From Pseudorhodoferax soli (lineage in GTDB: Bacteria > Pseudomonadota > Gammaproteobacteria > Burkholderiales > Burkholderiaceae_C), in assembly GCF_003337555.1 (NCBI RefSeq), contig NZ_QPJK01000001.1, positions 744,001-808,000 of the forward strand: a stretch of DNA of 64,000 bases, in the 5' to 3' direction. This document shows, piece after piece, positions 8,564-16,286 of this stretch. How positions within the stretch are numbered: position 1 is the first letter of the stretch; the number at the start of each line of letters is the position of its first letter. Below the pieces are notes generated by a model. It was not told the DNA's origin. It saw nothing but the letters and a program-made list of their open reading frames with translations, and did no database searches. Both the position numbers and the translations under genes were made by a program.

Positions 8564-9025
8564 ATGGACCTTCTCGCCGCCTGGATGCCCTGGATCAAAT
8601 TTGTGCACCTGGCCGCGCTGCTGAGCTGGTGTGCCAGCCTGCTCGCGCTGCCGTCCCTGCTGGCGCTGTGCCCGGTGACCGAAGGCAAGGTGAGCAGGCG
8701 CCGCCTGCGCGCAGCCACGCGCTTTGTCTACATCGCGCTGGCCTCGCCGGCCGCGGTGCTGGCCGTGGTGTCGGGCACGGCGCTGATCCATCTCATGAAC
8801 GTCTACGCGCCCTGGTTCTTCGCCAAGCTGACGCTGGTGGCGGCGATGGCGTTGTTCCATGCGGGCTGCGGCAAGCTGATCCTGGTATTGCGCGAGCAAC
8901 CGCGCATCTGGCCACCCGGCCTGTTGTTGGCCACGGCGGCGATACCGCTGGCACTGATCCTGGGCGTGCTGTGGCTGGTGCTGGCACAGCCCGCGCTGCC
9001 GCTCAGTCTTCCTCGTCTTCGTTGA
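8564..9025 (+). CDS. CopD/HemJ-like four-helix membrane protein
   Basis: This 153-residue protein has four predicted transmembrane helices. Conserved-looking residues in helix 1 (WIKFVHLAALLSW) and helix 3 (FAKLTLVAAMALFH) include His residues of the kind seen in CopD- and HemJ-like families. Those families are linked to copper handling and to protoporphyrinogen oxidation respectively. Its position beside an alternative cytochrome oxidase locus makes a role in oxidase assembly or copper/heme supply plausible, but this is inference. The 172 bases upstream contain no other gene. Its 3' end overlaps the end of the convergent DUF2231 gene by 23 bases. Confidence 0.7.
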   Translation: MDLLAAWMPWIKFVHLAALLSWCASLLALPSLLALCPVTEGKVSRRRLRAATRFVYIALASPAAVLAVVSGTALIHLMNVYAPWFFAKLTLVAAMALFHAGCGKLILVLREQPRIWPPGLLLATAAIPLALILGVLWLVLAQPALPLSLPRLR

Positions 9026-9485
9026 GGACGCCCACCTGATGCTCGAACACCAGCGTCCCGCCCAGCCAGCCGGCCACGCCGACCAGCAACATACCCAGGC
9101 CCGAGAGATACAGGCCCATGGGCAGGATGGCGGCCTCGGCATCGCCGAGCCGCAGGCCCCAGTTGGCCATGCCCACGGACAGCAGCATCACGGCCACGAC
9201 GAAATGGCTCCAGGCCGCGGCGCGGCGCCGGATGTCGCGCACTGCCACCAGTTCTGCCGTGCCGACCAGGCCGGCCGCGATGCCGCTCAGCGCCCCGCCA
9301 CCCGCCAGCCACAGCGACATGCGGGCCCAGAACGGGTCGCCCCAGTACCACCAGGCCACGTCGCTCGCGAACACCGAGACCAGGAAGGCGATCGGGAACG
9401 GCACCAGCATCGCGTGCGCGGGGTGGCCGAAGAAGTGCACGCGGGTCGTCGTGCCATGCGGGATGGGGTCGGCGTAATGCTTCAT
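9003..9485 (-). CDS. DUF2231 family membrane protein
   Basis: This 160-residue protein has four hydrophobic helices and the N-terminal FFGHPAHAMLVPFPIAFLV, which is typical of DUF2231 (small membrane proteins with a conserved GHPxH motif that may bind heme or metal). It ends in the acidic tail NEDEED. It is transcribed divergently from coxB, and the assigned starts overlap by nine bases, so the promoters of each gene must lie within the other. Such genes are often found near oxidase or cytochrome loci; the function is unknown. Confidence 0.8.
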   Translation of the reverse strand: MKHYADPIPHGTTTRVHFFGHPAHAMLVPFPIAFLVSVFASDVAWWYWGDPFWARMSLWLAGGGALSGIAAGLVGTAELVAVRDIRRRAAAWSHFVVAVMLLSVGMANWGLRLGDAEAAILPMGLYLSGLGMLLVGVAGWLGGTLVFEHQVGVLNEDEED

Positions 9486-10217
9486 GCTGCAGCCCACTGT
9501 AGAAGCCCGGCACGCCGCCATGCTGCCGGCCATGGCGCCGTGGCCCTGTGCGCCAGCGCCGTGCTGGCCGGGTGCGACACGGCAGGCCCGCTCTCCGCGC
9601 TGGACCCCGCCGGGCCCGGCGCCGCGCCCATCGCACAGGTCTGGTGGTGGATGTTCTGGGGTGCCGGCGCCCTCACGCTGGGCATGACGGCACTGGGCCT
9701 GGCTGCCGTGCTGCGGCGCCGGCACAGCGCCGAACCCACGTCCGGCGTCGAGCGCGCCTGGCTGCTGGGCGGCGGCCTGCTGCTGCCGGGGCTGGCGATC
9801 GGCGCGCTGCTGCTCTGGGGCCTGCGGGCAGGCCATGCGCTGCTGCCGCTGCCCGGCGCCGCGCCGGTGTTCACGGTGGAGGTCACGGCGCGCCAGTGGC
9901 AGTGGGATGTGCGCTACCCCGCGCATCCGCTCGCGCCCCTGCAGCCCAACCGCATCGACATCCCCGCCGGCCAGCCTGTGGACGTGCGCGTGCGCACGGC
10001 CGATGTGATCCACGGCTTCTGGGTGCCCCGCTTGGGCGGCAAGATCGATGCGATCCCGGGGCGCACCAACGTGGTCCGCCTGCAGGCCGATGCGCCGGGC
10101 ATCTACCGCGGCGTGTGTGCCGAGTACTGCGGCACGGGCCATGCGCGCATGCCCATGGAGGTGCATGCGCATGCGCCCGAGGCGCTGGCCACGCGCATGC
10201 AGGGGGCCGGGCCATGA
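9477..10217 (+). CDS. coxB: cytochrome c oxidase subunit II (CuA subunit), lipoprotein-like
   Basis: This subunit takes electrons from cytochrome c through the binuclear CuA centre. All CuA ligands are visible in the C-terminal domain: Cys214, Glu216, Cys218, His222 and Met225 in CAEYCGTGHARM, plus the earlier His in VIHGFW. An N-terminal signal ends in SAVLAGC, a lipobox, so the mature protein is probably lipid-anchored. Two hydrophobic helices follow. The start is uncertain: ATG 9477 gives an SPARRH-type basic n-region, whereas GTG 9540 would leave almost none. No heme-binding CXXCH is present, so it is not a caa3-type fusion. The stop overlaps the next start as ATGA. Confidence 0.9.
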   Translation: MLHAAAHCRSPARRHAAGHGAVALCASAVLAGCDTAGPLSALDPAGPGAAPIAQVWWWMFWGAGALTLGMTALGLAAVLRRRHSAEPTSGVERAWLLGGGLLLPGLAIGALLLWGLRAGHALLPLPGAAPVFTVEVTARQWQWDVRYPAHPLAPLQPNRIDIPAGQPVDVRVRTADVIHGFWVPRLGGKIDAIPGRTNVVRLQADAPGIYRGVCAEYCGTGHARMPMEVHAHAPEALATRMQGAGP

Positions 10218-12718
10218 CGCACCCTGATCCGCACCCGGTAGCGCTGCACCGGCGGCTGCAACAGGTCTGGCGCAACCCCAATGGCTGGCGCTCGCTCTCG
10301 GCCGTCAACCACAACATTGTGGGCCGGCGCTTCATCGCCACGGCGCTGGTGTTCTTCTTCGTCGGCGGCCTGCTGGCCATGCTGATCCGCGCGCAGCTCG
10401 CGACACCGCAGTCGGCCTTCCTCGACGATGCGCTGTACGCCCAGGTCTTCACGATGCACGGCACCATCATGATGTTCCTGTTCGCGATCCCGCTGATCGA
10501 GGGCTTCGCGATCTACCTGCTGCCCAAGATGCTGGGCGCGCGCGACCTGGCCTACCCGCGGCTGGGCGCATTCGGCTACTGGTGCTACCTGCTGGGCGGG
10601 CTGATCCTGCTCGGTGCGCTGGCGGCCGGGCTCGCACCCGACGGCGGCTGGTTCCTCTACACGCCGCTGTCCAACGCCACGCACACGCCGGGCGTGAACG
10701 CCGACGTCTGGCTGCTGGGCATCACCTTCGTGGAGATCTCTGCCGTGGCGGCGGCGGTGGAGATCATCGTCACCATCCTGACGATGCGCGCGCCGGGCAT
10801 GCGGCTCGTCGACATGCCGCTGTTCGCCTGGTACATGCTGGTCACGGCCGGCATGATGCTGGCGGGCTTTCCGCCGCTGATCCTGGGCAGCCTGATCCTG
10901 GAACTCGAACGCGCGGCCGGCTGGCCCTTCTTCGATGCCGCGCGCGGCGGCGATCCGCTGCTGTGGCAACACCTGTTCTGGCTGTTCGGCCACCCAGAGG
11001 TCTACATCATCTTCCTGCCCGCGGCGGGCATCGTCTCCACGCTGGTGCCGACCTTCGCACAGCGCCCGCTGGTGGGCCGCAGCTGGGTGCTGGCCAGCGT
11101 GGTGGCCATGGGCTTCATCAGCTTCGGGCTCTGGGTGCACCACATGTTCACCGTCGGCATCCCGCACCTGGCGCTGGTGTTCTTCTCGGCTGCGAGCATG
11201 CTGGTGGCCATCCCCACGGCCGTGCAGATGTTCGCCTGGATCGCCACGCTCTGGCACGGCCGGCCCAAACTGGCGCTGCCCATGCTGTGGCTGCTGGGCT
11301 TCCTGGTGGTCTTCGTCTGCGGCGGGCTCACGGGCGTGATGCTGGCCTTGGTGCCGTTCAACTGGCAGGCGCACGACACGCACTTCGTCGTCGCGCACCT
11401 GCACTACGTGCTGGTCGGCGGCTTCCTGTTCCCCTTCCTGGCGGGCGTGTACTACTGGTTCCCGCACCTGTTCGGCCGGCAGACGCTGCCGCGCCTGGGC
11501 ACCTGGGCGTTCTGGCTCGTCTTCACGGGCTTCAACACCACCTTCTTCGTCATGCACCTGACGGGGCTGCTGGGCATGCCGCGCCGCGTTGGCAGCTATG
11601 TGACCGGCCTGGGCTGGGACCTGCCCAACCTCGTGTCCTCACTCGGCAGCTTCGTGATGGCGATCGGCTTCTTCCTGCTCCTGATCGACCTGCTCGTGAG
11701 CGCCTACCTGGGCCGCATCGCACCGCAGAACCCCTGGCGCGCGGCCACGCTGGAATGGGCCATGCCCACGCCGCCGGCCTTCTACAACTTCGCGAGCCAG
11801 CCGCGCGTGCCGGGGGCCGAACCGCTGTGGACGGAACCGAACCTCGGCGCGCGCGCCGCGGCCGGCGAAGGCCTGTTGGCCGACCCGCGCGAGGGCGAGC
11901 AGCGCAGCCTGGGCTGCGAGCCCATCAGCGGCGAGCCCACGCACGTGGTGCGGCTGCCGCGCCCGAGCTGGCTGCCGTTGCTGGCGGCGCTGGCGGTGGG
12001 CTGCGTGTTCATGGCCCTGCTGACCAAGAGCTACTGGCTCGCGCCGCCGGCCGCGCTGCTCGCGCTCGCGCTGTTCTGGCGCTGGGCCTGGTCCATCGGC
12101 CTGCGGCAGGACCCGCTGCCCGTGGACGCGGGCGCTGGCGTGCTCCTGCCTGTGCACGATGTGGTGGAACGCGCCCCGGGCCGGGCCGGGCTGCTCTGGA
12201 CACTGGTGGCCAACGGCAGCTTCTTCGTCTCCCTGCTGTTCGGCCATGCCTACCTGGCCACCGTGGCGCCGGGCTGGCCACCACTGCGCTGGCTGCAGGC
12301 TGGATGGGTGATGCCGCTGGCCGGCGCGGCCGCGCTGGCCCTGGCCTGCGGTGCCATGCGCTACGCCGTGCGCGCCAACGCGCGCGGCGACGCCCGTGGC
12401 CGGCAGCTGGCGCTGCTGGCCGCGCTGACGGCAGCGCTGTCTGCCACGCTGCTGGTGCCGGCCGGCGTGCTGCCCGGCATGCCGTCGCCGCGCGAACATG
12501 CCTATGGCGCGATGCTGGGCTTCAGCCTGGCCTACGCCGTGCTGCACACGGCCCTGGGCGCGGTGTTCGCGGCCTACGCGCTGGCGCGCGGGCAAGCGGG
12601 CTACCTGTCCACGCAGCGCGGTGTGGAGTTGCACAACGCACGGCTGTGGTGGGACTACACGGCCGCCACCGGCGCCGTGCTGCTGCTGGCCATGCACGTG
12701 CCGGCCTGGGGACATTGA
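10214..12718 (+). CDS. ctaD: cytochrome c oxidase subunit I/III fusion
   Basis: This 834-residue heme-copper oxidase catalytic subunit has a subunit III-like helical region fused after about residue 600. Heme and CuB ligands are intact: the TMHGT His, HPEVY (260-264, including the His-Tyr crosslink pair and Glu262), His309/His310, the heme a3 ligand His395 and the heme a ligand His397. Proton-channel positions depart from the textbook A-family. D-channel Asp111 is present, but the Asn seven residues later is Gly118, and the K-channel Lys in the usual TGVKVF motif is Gln338. The subunit III half lacks the usual acidic residue in ANGSFFVSLL. It is an alternative oxidase rather than the main aa3 enzyme (inference). 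Confidence 0.93.
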   Translation: MTHPDPHPVALHRRLQQVWRNPNGWRSLSAVNHNIVGRRFIATALVFFFVGGLLAMLIRAQLATPQSAFLDDALYAQVFTMHGTIMMFLFAIPLIEGFAIYLLPKMLGARDLAYPRLGAFGYWCYLLGGLILLGALAAGLAPDGGWFLYTPLSNATHTPGVNADVWLLGITFVEISAVAAAVEIIVTILTMRAPGMRLVDMPLFAWYMLVTAGMMLAGFPPLILGSLILELERAAGWPFFDAARGGDPLLWQHLFWLFGHPEVYIIFLPAAGIVSTLVPTFAQRPLVGRSWVLASVVAMGFISFGLWVHHMFTVGIPHLALVFFSAASMLVAIPTAVQMFAWIATLWHGRPKLALPMLWLLGFLVVFVCGGLTGVMLALVPFNWQAHDTHFVVAHLHYVLVGGFLFPFLAGVYYWFPHLFGRQTLPRLGTWAFWLVFTGFNTTFFVMHLTGLLGMPRRVGSYVTGLGWDLPNLVSSLGSFVMAIGFFLLLIDLLVSAYLGRIAPQNPWRAATLEWAMPTPPAFYNFASQPRVPGAEPLWTEPNLGARAAAGEGLLADPREGEQRSLGCEPISGEPTHVVRLPRPSWLPLLAALAVGCVFMALLTKSYWLAPPAALLALALFWRWAWSIGLRQDPLPVDAGAGVLLPVHDVVERAPGRAGLLWTLVANGSFFVSLLFGHAYLATVAPGWPPLRWLQAGWVMPLAGAAALALACGAMRYAVRANARGDARGRQLALLAALTAALSATLLVPAGVLPGMPSPREHAYGAMLGFSLAYAVLHTALGAVFAAYALARGQAGYLSTQRGVELHNARLWWDYTAATGAVLLLAMHVPAWGH

Positions 12719-12720
12719 GC

Positions 12721-13095
12721 ATGCCGACCAGCAGGCCCATCCACTGGCTGCTCGGCTGCACCGCCGGCCTCTTGCTATGGGCCAGCAGCTTCGTCGTGTT
12801 GTACGCCGGCCTGACGCTGGGGTGCGAAGCCGGATGGCATGCAGGCCGCCTCGCCGGCTTCAACCTGCTGACGGCCGCACTGGCCCTGGCCTGGCTCGTG
12901 CACCTGTTGGCACTGGCCGCGCTGTGGCGGTGGTTCGGCGGCTGGGCCGAGCCGCTGCGCCGCCTGGCACGCGTGCTGACCGCCGTGGCCGTCGCCGCCA
13001 CCGTCTGGACCGGCTGGCCGCTGCTGGCCCTGCCACCCTGCGCCGGCCAGATGCTGGCATCGACCATGGAGGACGCCGCATGTTCGACGACCTGA
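12721..13095 (+). CDS. small membrane protein of the oxidase operon
   Basis: I do not recognise this 124-residue protein. It has three hydrophobic helices (about residues 7-30, 45-70 and 83-103) and a short tail with two Cys residues (PPCAGQM and AACSTT). It starts two bases after the ctaD stop and overlaps ctaG by 16 bases, so it is translationally linked to both. This suggests an assembly factor or accessory subunit of this oxidase. Nothing in the sequence proves it. Confidence 0.6.
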   Translation: MPTSRPIHWLLGCTAGLLLWASSFVVLYAGLTLGCEAGWHAGRLAGFNLLTAALALAWLVHLLALAALWRWFGGWAEPLRRLARVLTAVAVAATVWTGWPLLALPPCAGQMLASTMEDAACSTT

Positions 13096-13817
13096 TCTCC
13101 CTGTGCCTGACCGGCAGCCCGCCCGCCCTGCCGCAGGACTGGTGGCTGCGCTGGAGCCTCGCGCCGGCCACGCTGTTGCCGCTGCTGGGCCTGCTGGCCT
13201 GGCTGCTCGCACGCCGGCGCAGGCCGCTGCCGCTCGTGGGCTGGGCCTTGCTCGCGCTGGCCCTGGCCTCGCCGCTGTGCCGGCTCGCGGCCACGCTGGC
13301 CGCGGCCCACATGGTGCAGCTGATGCTGTTGCTGGCGGGCATGGGGCTGCTCGTGCTTGCATCGCCGCCGCGTGCCCACATGCCCAGGCCGGGGCCCGCC
13401 GCGGCCGTGCATGGCGCACTGCTCTGGCTCTGGCATTGGCCACCGCTGTACGCGGCCGTTCTCGGCCATGCGGGCCTGCATGTGCTGGCGCTGGCGCTGC
13501 TGCTGGGCTCGGCCTGGTGGTTCTGGCGGGCCGTGCTGCTGGCCCCGCCGCCCTGGCGCGGCACGGCACTGCTCGCGCTGCTGGCCACCATGGCCCACAC
13601 CGGGCTGCTGGGCGCACTGCTGACCTTTGCGGGCGAACCGCTGTACGCAGCCCCTGGCGCACGGGCTTGGGGCCTGGAGCCGCTGCACGACCAACAGCTG
13701 GCCGGGCTGCTGATGTGGGTGCTCGGCGCACTGGGCTATCTGCTGGCCGCCGTGGCGCTGGCGCTGCGCTGGTTCGCGCCGGGCCATCCAGTCCGGCGCG
13801 CGACACCGGCGCACTGA
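13080..13817 (+). CDS. ctaG: CtaG/caa3-type oxidase assembly membrane protein
   Basis: This 245-residue protein has about six or seven hydrophobic helices. It carries LAAAHMVQLMLLLAGMGLL and LLWLWHWPPLYAA, which resemble the conserved His- and Trp-rich helices of the caa3_CtaG family (the Bacillus-type CtaG needed for copper-oxidase maturation, unrelated to the Cox11-type protein that bears the same name). EPLHDQQLAGLLMWV supplies a further conserved His. It is the last gene of the coxB-ctaD-orf-ctaG set, overlaps its predecessor and is followed 47 bases later by a NUDIX gene. Confidence 0.8.
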   Translation: MFDDLISLCLTGSPPALPQDWWLRWSLAPATLLPLLGLLAWLLARRRRPLPLVGWALLALALASPLCRLAATLAAAHMVQLMLLLAGMGLLVLASPPRAHMPRPGPAAAVHGALLWLWHWPPLYAAVLGHAGLHVLALALLLGSAWWFWRAVLLAPPPWRGTALLALLATMAHTGLLGALLTFAGEPLYAAPGARAWGLEPLHDQQLAGLLMWVLGALGYLLAAVALALRWFAPGHPVRRATPAH

Positions 13818-13864
13818 GGCGCGGGCATACTGGTCCGGCCCCACGACCCGGACCACCGCCGACC

Positions 13865-14524
13865 ATGCAGCTGGACGCAGCGCTTCGCGACCTCATCGCC
13901 CGCCACCTCGCCACCTTCGATCTGCACGGCGTGCCTGCGGCCGGACACCGCGCCGCCGTCGCGCTGGCCCTCGTGGAGGAAGGCGCGGGCGCGGAGTTCC
14001 CCGGCCTCGCCCGCCCCGCGCACTGGAGTGCGGAGGCCGCGGTGCTGCTCACGCGGCGCGCCATGCACCTGCGCAACCACCCCGGCCAATGGGCCCTGCC
14101 CGGTGGCCGTGTCGAGCCCGGCGAGTCCGCGGCCGAGGCGGCGCTGCGCGAACTGCACGAAGAGGTGGGCCTGGAACTGGGGCCCGAAGCCGTGCTGGGG
14201 CTGCTCGACGACTTCCCCACGCGCTCGGGCTTCGCGATCACGCCGGTCGTGGTCTGGGCCGGCCCGGTGCGCGGCGCGCTCTTGCCCAATCCCGCCGAGG
14301 TCGCCAGCATCCACCGCGTGCGCCTGACCGAACTGCAGCGCGCCGACGCGCCGCTGCTCGAAGCCATCGACGACAGCCCGCACCCGGTGCTGCGCATGCC
14401 GGTCGGCGACGGCTGGGTCGCAGCACCCACGGCTGCGCTGCTGTTCCAGTTTCGCGAGGTCTGCCTGGCCGGCCGCGCCACGCGCGTGGCGCACTACGAG
14501 CAGCCCTTGTTCGCGCGCCGCTAG
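13865..14524 (+). CDS. NUDIX hydrolase, CoA pyrophosphatase-like (NudL type)
   Basis: The full NUDIX box GX5EX7REUXEEXGU is present in the sequence that begins GRVEPGES and ends with RELHEEVGL, so the protein should hydrolyse a nucleoside diphosphate linked to another group using Mg2+. The preceding MHLRNHPGQWALPGG and the following SGFAITPVV fit the NudL/YeaB subgroup, which cleaves coenzyme A to 4'-phosphopantetheine and 3',5'-ADP. The 219-residue length is slightly above the usual ~190-210. It converges on cysS, and the 104 bases between hold only an imperfect GC-rich inverted repeat. Confidence 0.88.
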   Translation: MQLDAALRDLIARHLATFDLHGVPAAGHRAAVALALVEEGAGAEFPGLARPAHWSAEAAVLLTRRAMHLRNHPGQWALPGGRVEPGESAAEAALRELHEEVGLELGPEAVLGLLDDFPTRSGFAITPVVVWAGPVRGALLPNPAEVASIHRVRLTELQRADAPLLEAIDDSPHPVLRMPVGDGWVAAPTAALLFQFREVCLAGRATRVAHYEQPLFARR

Positions 14525-14628
14525 CGACGGGCCTGCGGCCACGAACCGTCACCTGAACGTGCATTGAGGTTCCTGGTCGTGCTGGTGCCACCGGCCATCG
14601 ACCGGCCTGGTGCAACACGCCACCCACA

Positions 14629-16020
14629 TCACTGCGGTGCCGGCACGCGGTCCACCATGCTACGCCCGGCGCCATCGCGCACGCGGTAGCCGGCAGCTTC
14701 GATCCGCAGGCGCAGCGCATCGGCATCGGCCCAGCGCTTTTCCTGGCGCGCAAGATCGCGTTCGACGGCCATTCGCAGCACGGTAGGCGGCACGTCGACC
14801 ACCGGTGTCGCTGAGCCCGCGAGCCCCAAGCCCAGGGCGTTGTCCAGCCAGGCCAGCGTCGCACGCTTCGCTGCCGCTGGCACCGGGCTTCTGAGCAGTT
14901 CCCAGGCCAGGGACAGGGCGCCAGCCGTGTTCAGGTCATGGTGGAGAGCGCTGCGCATGCGGTGCTGCCAGTCAGCGTCCACCGCGCCCGCTTCCGGCAG
15001 CGTGGCGACAGCCTGGCGCAAGCGGCCAAGCCCTGTCTGGGCGGCTTTCAGCGCCTCCCAGCTGAAGACCAGGGGCGAGCGGTAATGGGCGGTGAGCACC
15101 AGGTAGCGGTAGGCGAGCGGGTCGTAGCCCGCGTCCACCAGCGTCTGCAGCCGCAGGAAGTTCCCATCGGACTTCGACATCTTGGCGCTGCCCTCCAGCT
15201 GCAGGAAAGCGCCATGCAGCCAGTAGTTCGCCGGCCCATGCCCGTGCCTGGCCTGGTGCTGCGCGATTTCGTTGGTGTGGTGCACCGGGATGTGGTCCTC
15301 GCCGCCGATGTGGATGTCGAACAGCGCGCCCAGGTGTTTCTCCGACATCGCCGAGCACTCGATGTGCCAGCCCGGAAAGCCGCGACCCCAGGGGCTGTCC
15401 CACTCCATCTGTCGCCGCGCGCTGCCGCTGAACTTCCAGAGCGCGAAGTCGGTCGGGCTGCGCTTGTCGCCGACGTCCACGCGATGGCCCGGGCGCAGGC
15501 CCCTCTTGTCCAGCCTCGCCAGCGCGCCGTAGTCGTCCAGCATCTCCGTGTCGAAGTAGATGGCGTCGCTGGTGCGGTAGGCGAAGCCGCGTCGCTCGAT
15601 GTCGCCGATGAAGTCAATCTGCTCCGCAATGTGGTCCGTGGCGCGGGCCCAGAGCGTTGGCGGCAGGATGCGCAACGCCGCGATGTCGCGCTGGAAGACG
15701 TCGGTGAAGTAGGCCGCGATCTCCCAGGCGCTGCGCCCCATGCGCCGGCTGCCGGTTTCCATCTTGTCCTCGCCGCTGTCGGCGTCGGACGTGAGGTGGC
15801 CCACGTCGGTGATGTTGACGACGTGGCGCACGCAAAGGCCGTTGAGCGCCAGCACGCGCCGTAGGGTGTCGCCGAACAGGTAGCTGCGCAGGTTGCCGAT
15901 GTGGGCATGGTCGTAGACCGTGGGCCCGCAGGCGTACAGCCCCACATGGCCCTCGCGCAGGGGCACGAAAGGGCGCAACCGGTGTTGCAAGGTGTCGAAC
16001 AGCATCAGCTCCGTGGGCAT
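14629..16020 (-). CDS. cysS: cysteinyl-tRNA synthetase, probably a secondary copy
   Basis: This class I synthetase of 463 residues charges tRNA-Cys. Visible are [13 protein letters not shown] (zinc ligand Cys31 and the HIGN signature at 40-43), the second zinc ligand region [13 protein letters not shown] and the KMSKS loop at 280-284. The loop continues as DGN rather than the common LGN. The N-terminal motif is AHIGN rather than the CHLGHAR pattern I associate with the housekeeping betaproteobacterial enzyme, so this is probably a paralogue acquired or retained for conditional use (inference). A GGAG sits six bases before ATG 16020, immediately after an intrinsic-terminator-like hairpin in the leader. 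Confidence 0.93.
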   Translation of the reverse strand: MPTELMLFDTLQHRLRPFVPLREGHVGLYACGPTVYDHAHIGNLRSYLFGDTLRRVLALNGLCVRHVVNITDVGHLTSDADSGEDKMETGSRRMGRSAWEIAAYFTDVFQRDIAALRILPPTLWARATDHIAEQIDFIGDIERRGFAYRTSDAIYFDTEMLDDYGALARLDKRGLRPGHRVDVGDKRSPTDFALWKFSGSARRQMEWDSPWGRGFPGWHIECSAMSEKHLGALFDIHIGGEDHIPVHHTNEIAQHQARHGHGPANYWLHGAFLQLEGSAKMSKSDGNFLRLQTLVDAGYDPLAYRYLVLTAHYRSPLVFSWEALKAAQTGLGRLRQAVATLPEAGAVDADWQHRMRSALHHDLNTAGALSLAWELLRSPVPAAAKRATLAWLDNALGLGLAGSATPVVDVPPTVLRMAVERDLARQEKRWADADALRLRIEAAGYRVRDGAGRSMVDRVPAPQ

Positions 16021-16032
16021 CCGTCGCTCCGC

Positions 16033-16071
16033 AAAAACAAAAAGGCCGCAGGAGCTGAGCTCATGCGGCCT
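16033..16071 (-). terminator. attenuator-like intrinsic terminator in the cysS leader
   Basis: Read on the minus strand, AGGCCGCA and TGCGGCCT form a perfect 8-bp stem around a 13-base loop that itself contains GAGCTCAGCTC. The stem is followed by TTTTTGTTTTTG. The element ends only a few bases before the cysS Shine-Dalgarno, so it lies inside the 5' leader rather than behind a gene. The nearest upstream minus-strand gene ends more than 200 bases earlier. This position is typical of transcription attenuation. Confidence 0.7.
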
Positions 16072-16131
16072 CTAGAAAACAATGGACGTGCAATCACACG
16101 ATCGGCAGGCTTCTAGGGCCGGCCGCGACAC
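16072..16131 (-). CDS. candidate Cys-rich leader peptide (MSRPALEACRSCDCTSIVF) of cysS
   Basis: A 19-codon frame starting with GTG contains three Cys codons (residues 9, 12 and 14) within six codons. Its stop codon directly abuts the terminator stem of the cysS leader. A GAAGGA sequence touches the GTG, which leaves almost no spacing, so the start is doubtful; the frame stays open upstream to another GTG at 16178. A GCGGCC at 16121-16126 could pair with the 5' arm of the terminator and act as antiterminator. Cys-codon-sensing attenuation is the working idea; translation is unproven. Confidence 0.35.
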   Translation of the reverse strand: MSRPALEACRSCDCTSIVF

Positions 16132-16286
16132 TCCTTCAAAGTGAACATAGATTGCGCTTGCATGCGGGCATGCTAACACTCGGCTTGCGTTGCCAGGAGG
16201 CCCCTGGGTCTTCGAAGAGGAAGCCCGCCCCCCTGTCGGTCCGAGGTCAGCGGGTTCGAAAGCGGCCGCCTAAGCAGGCGCCGTTC

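Noticed and set aside
9039-9476. Longer upstream extension of coxB
   Set aside because: It is antisense to the DUF2231 gene and would put a signal peptide far inside the protein; the lipobox supports a start at 9477 or 9540.
14580-14612. Imperfect GC-rich inverted repeat between the NUDIX gene and cysS
   Set aside because: There is no T-run on either side and the stem has a bulge; too weak to call a terminator.
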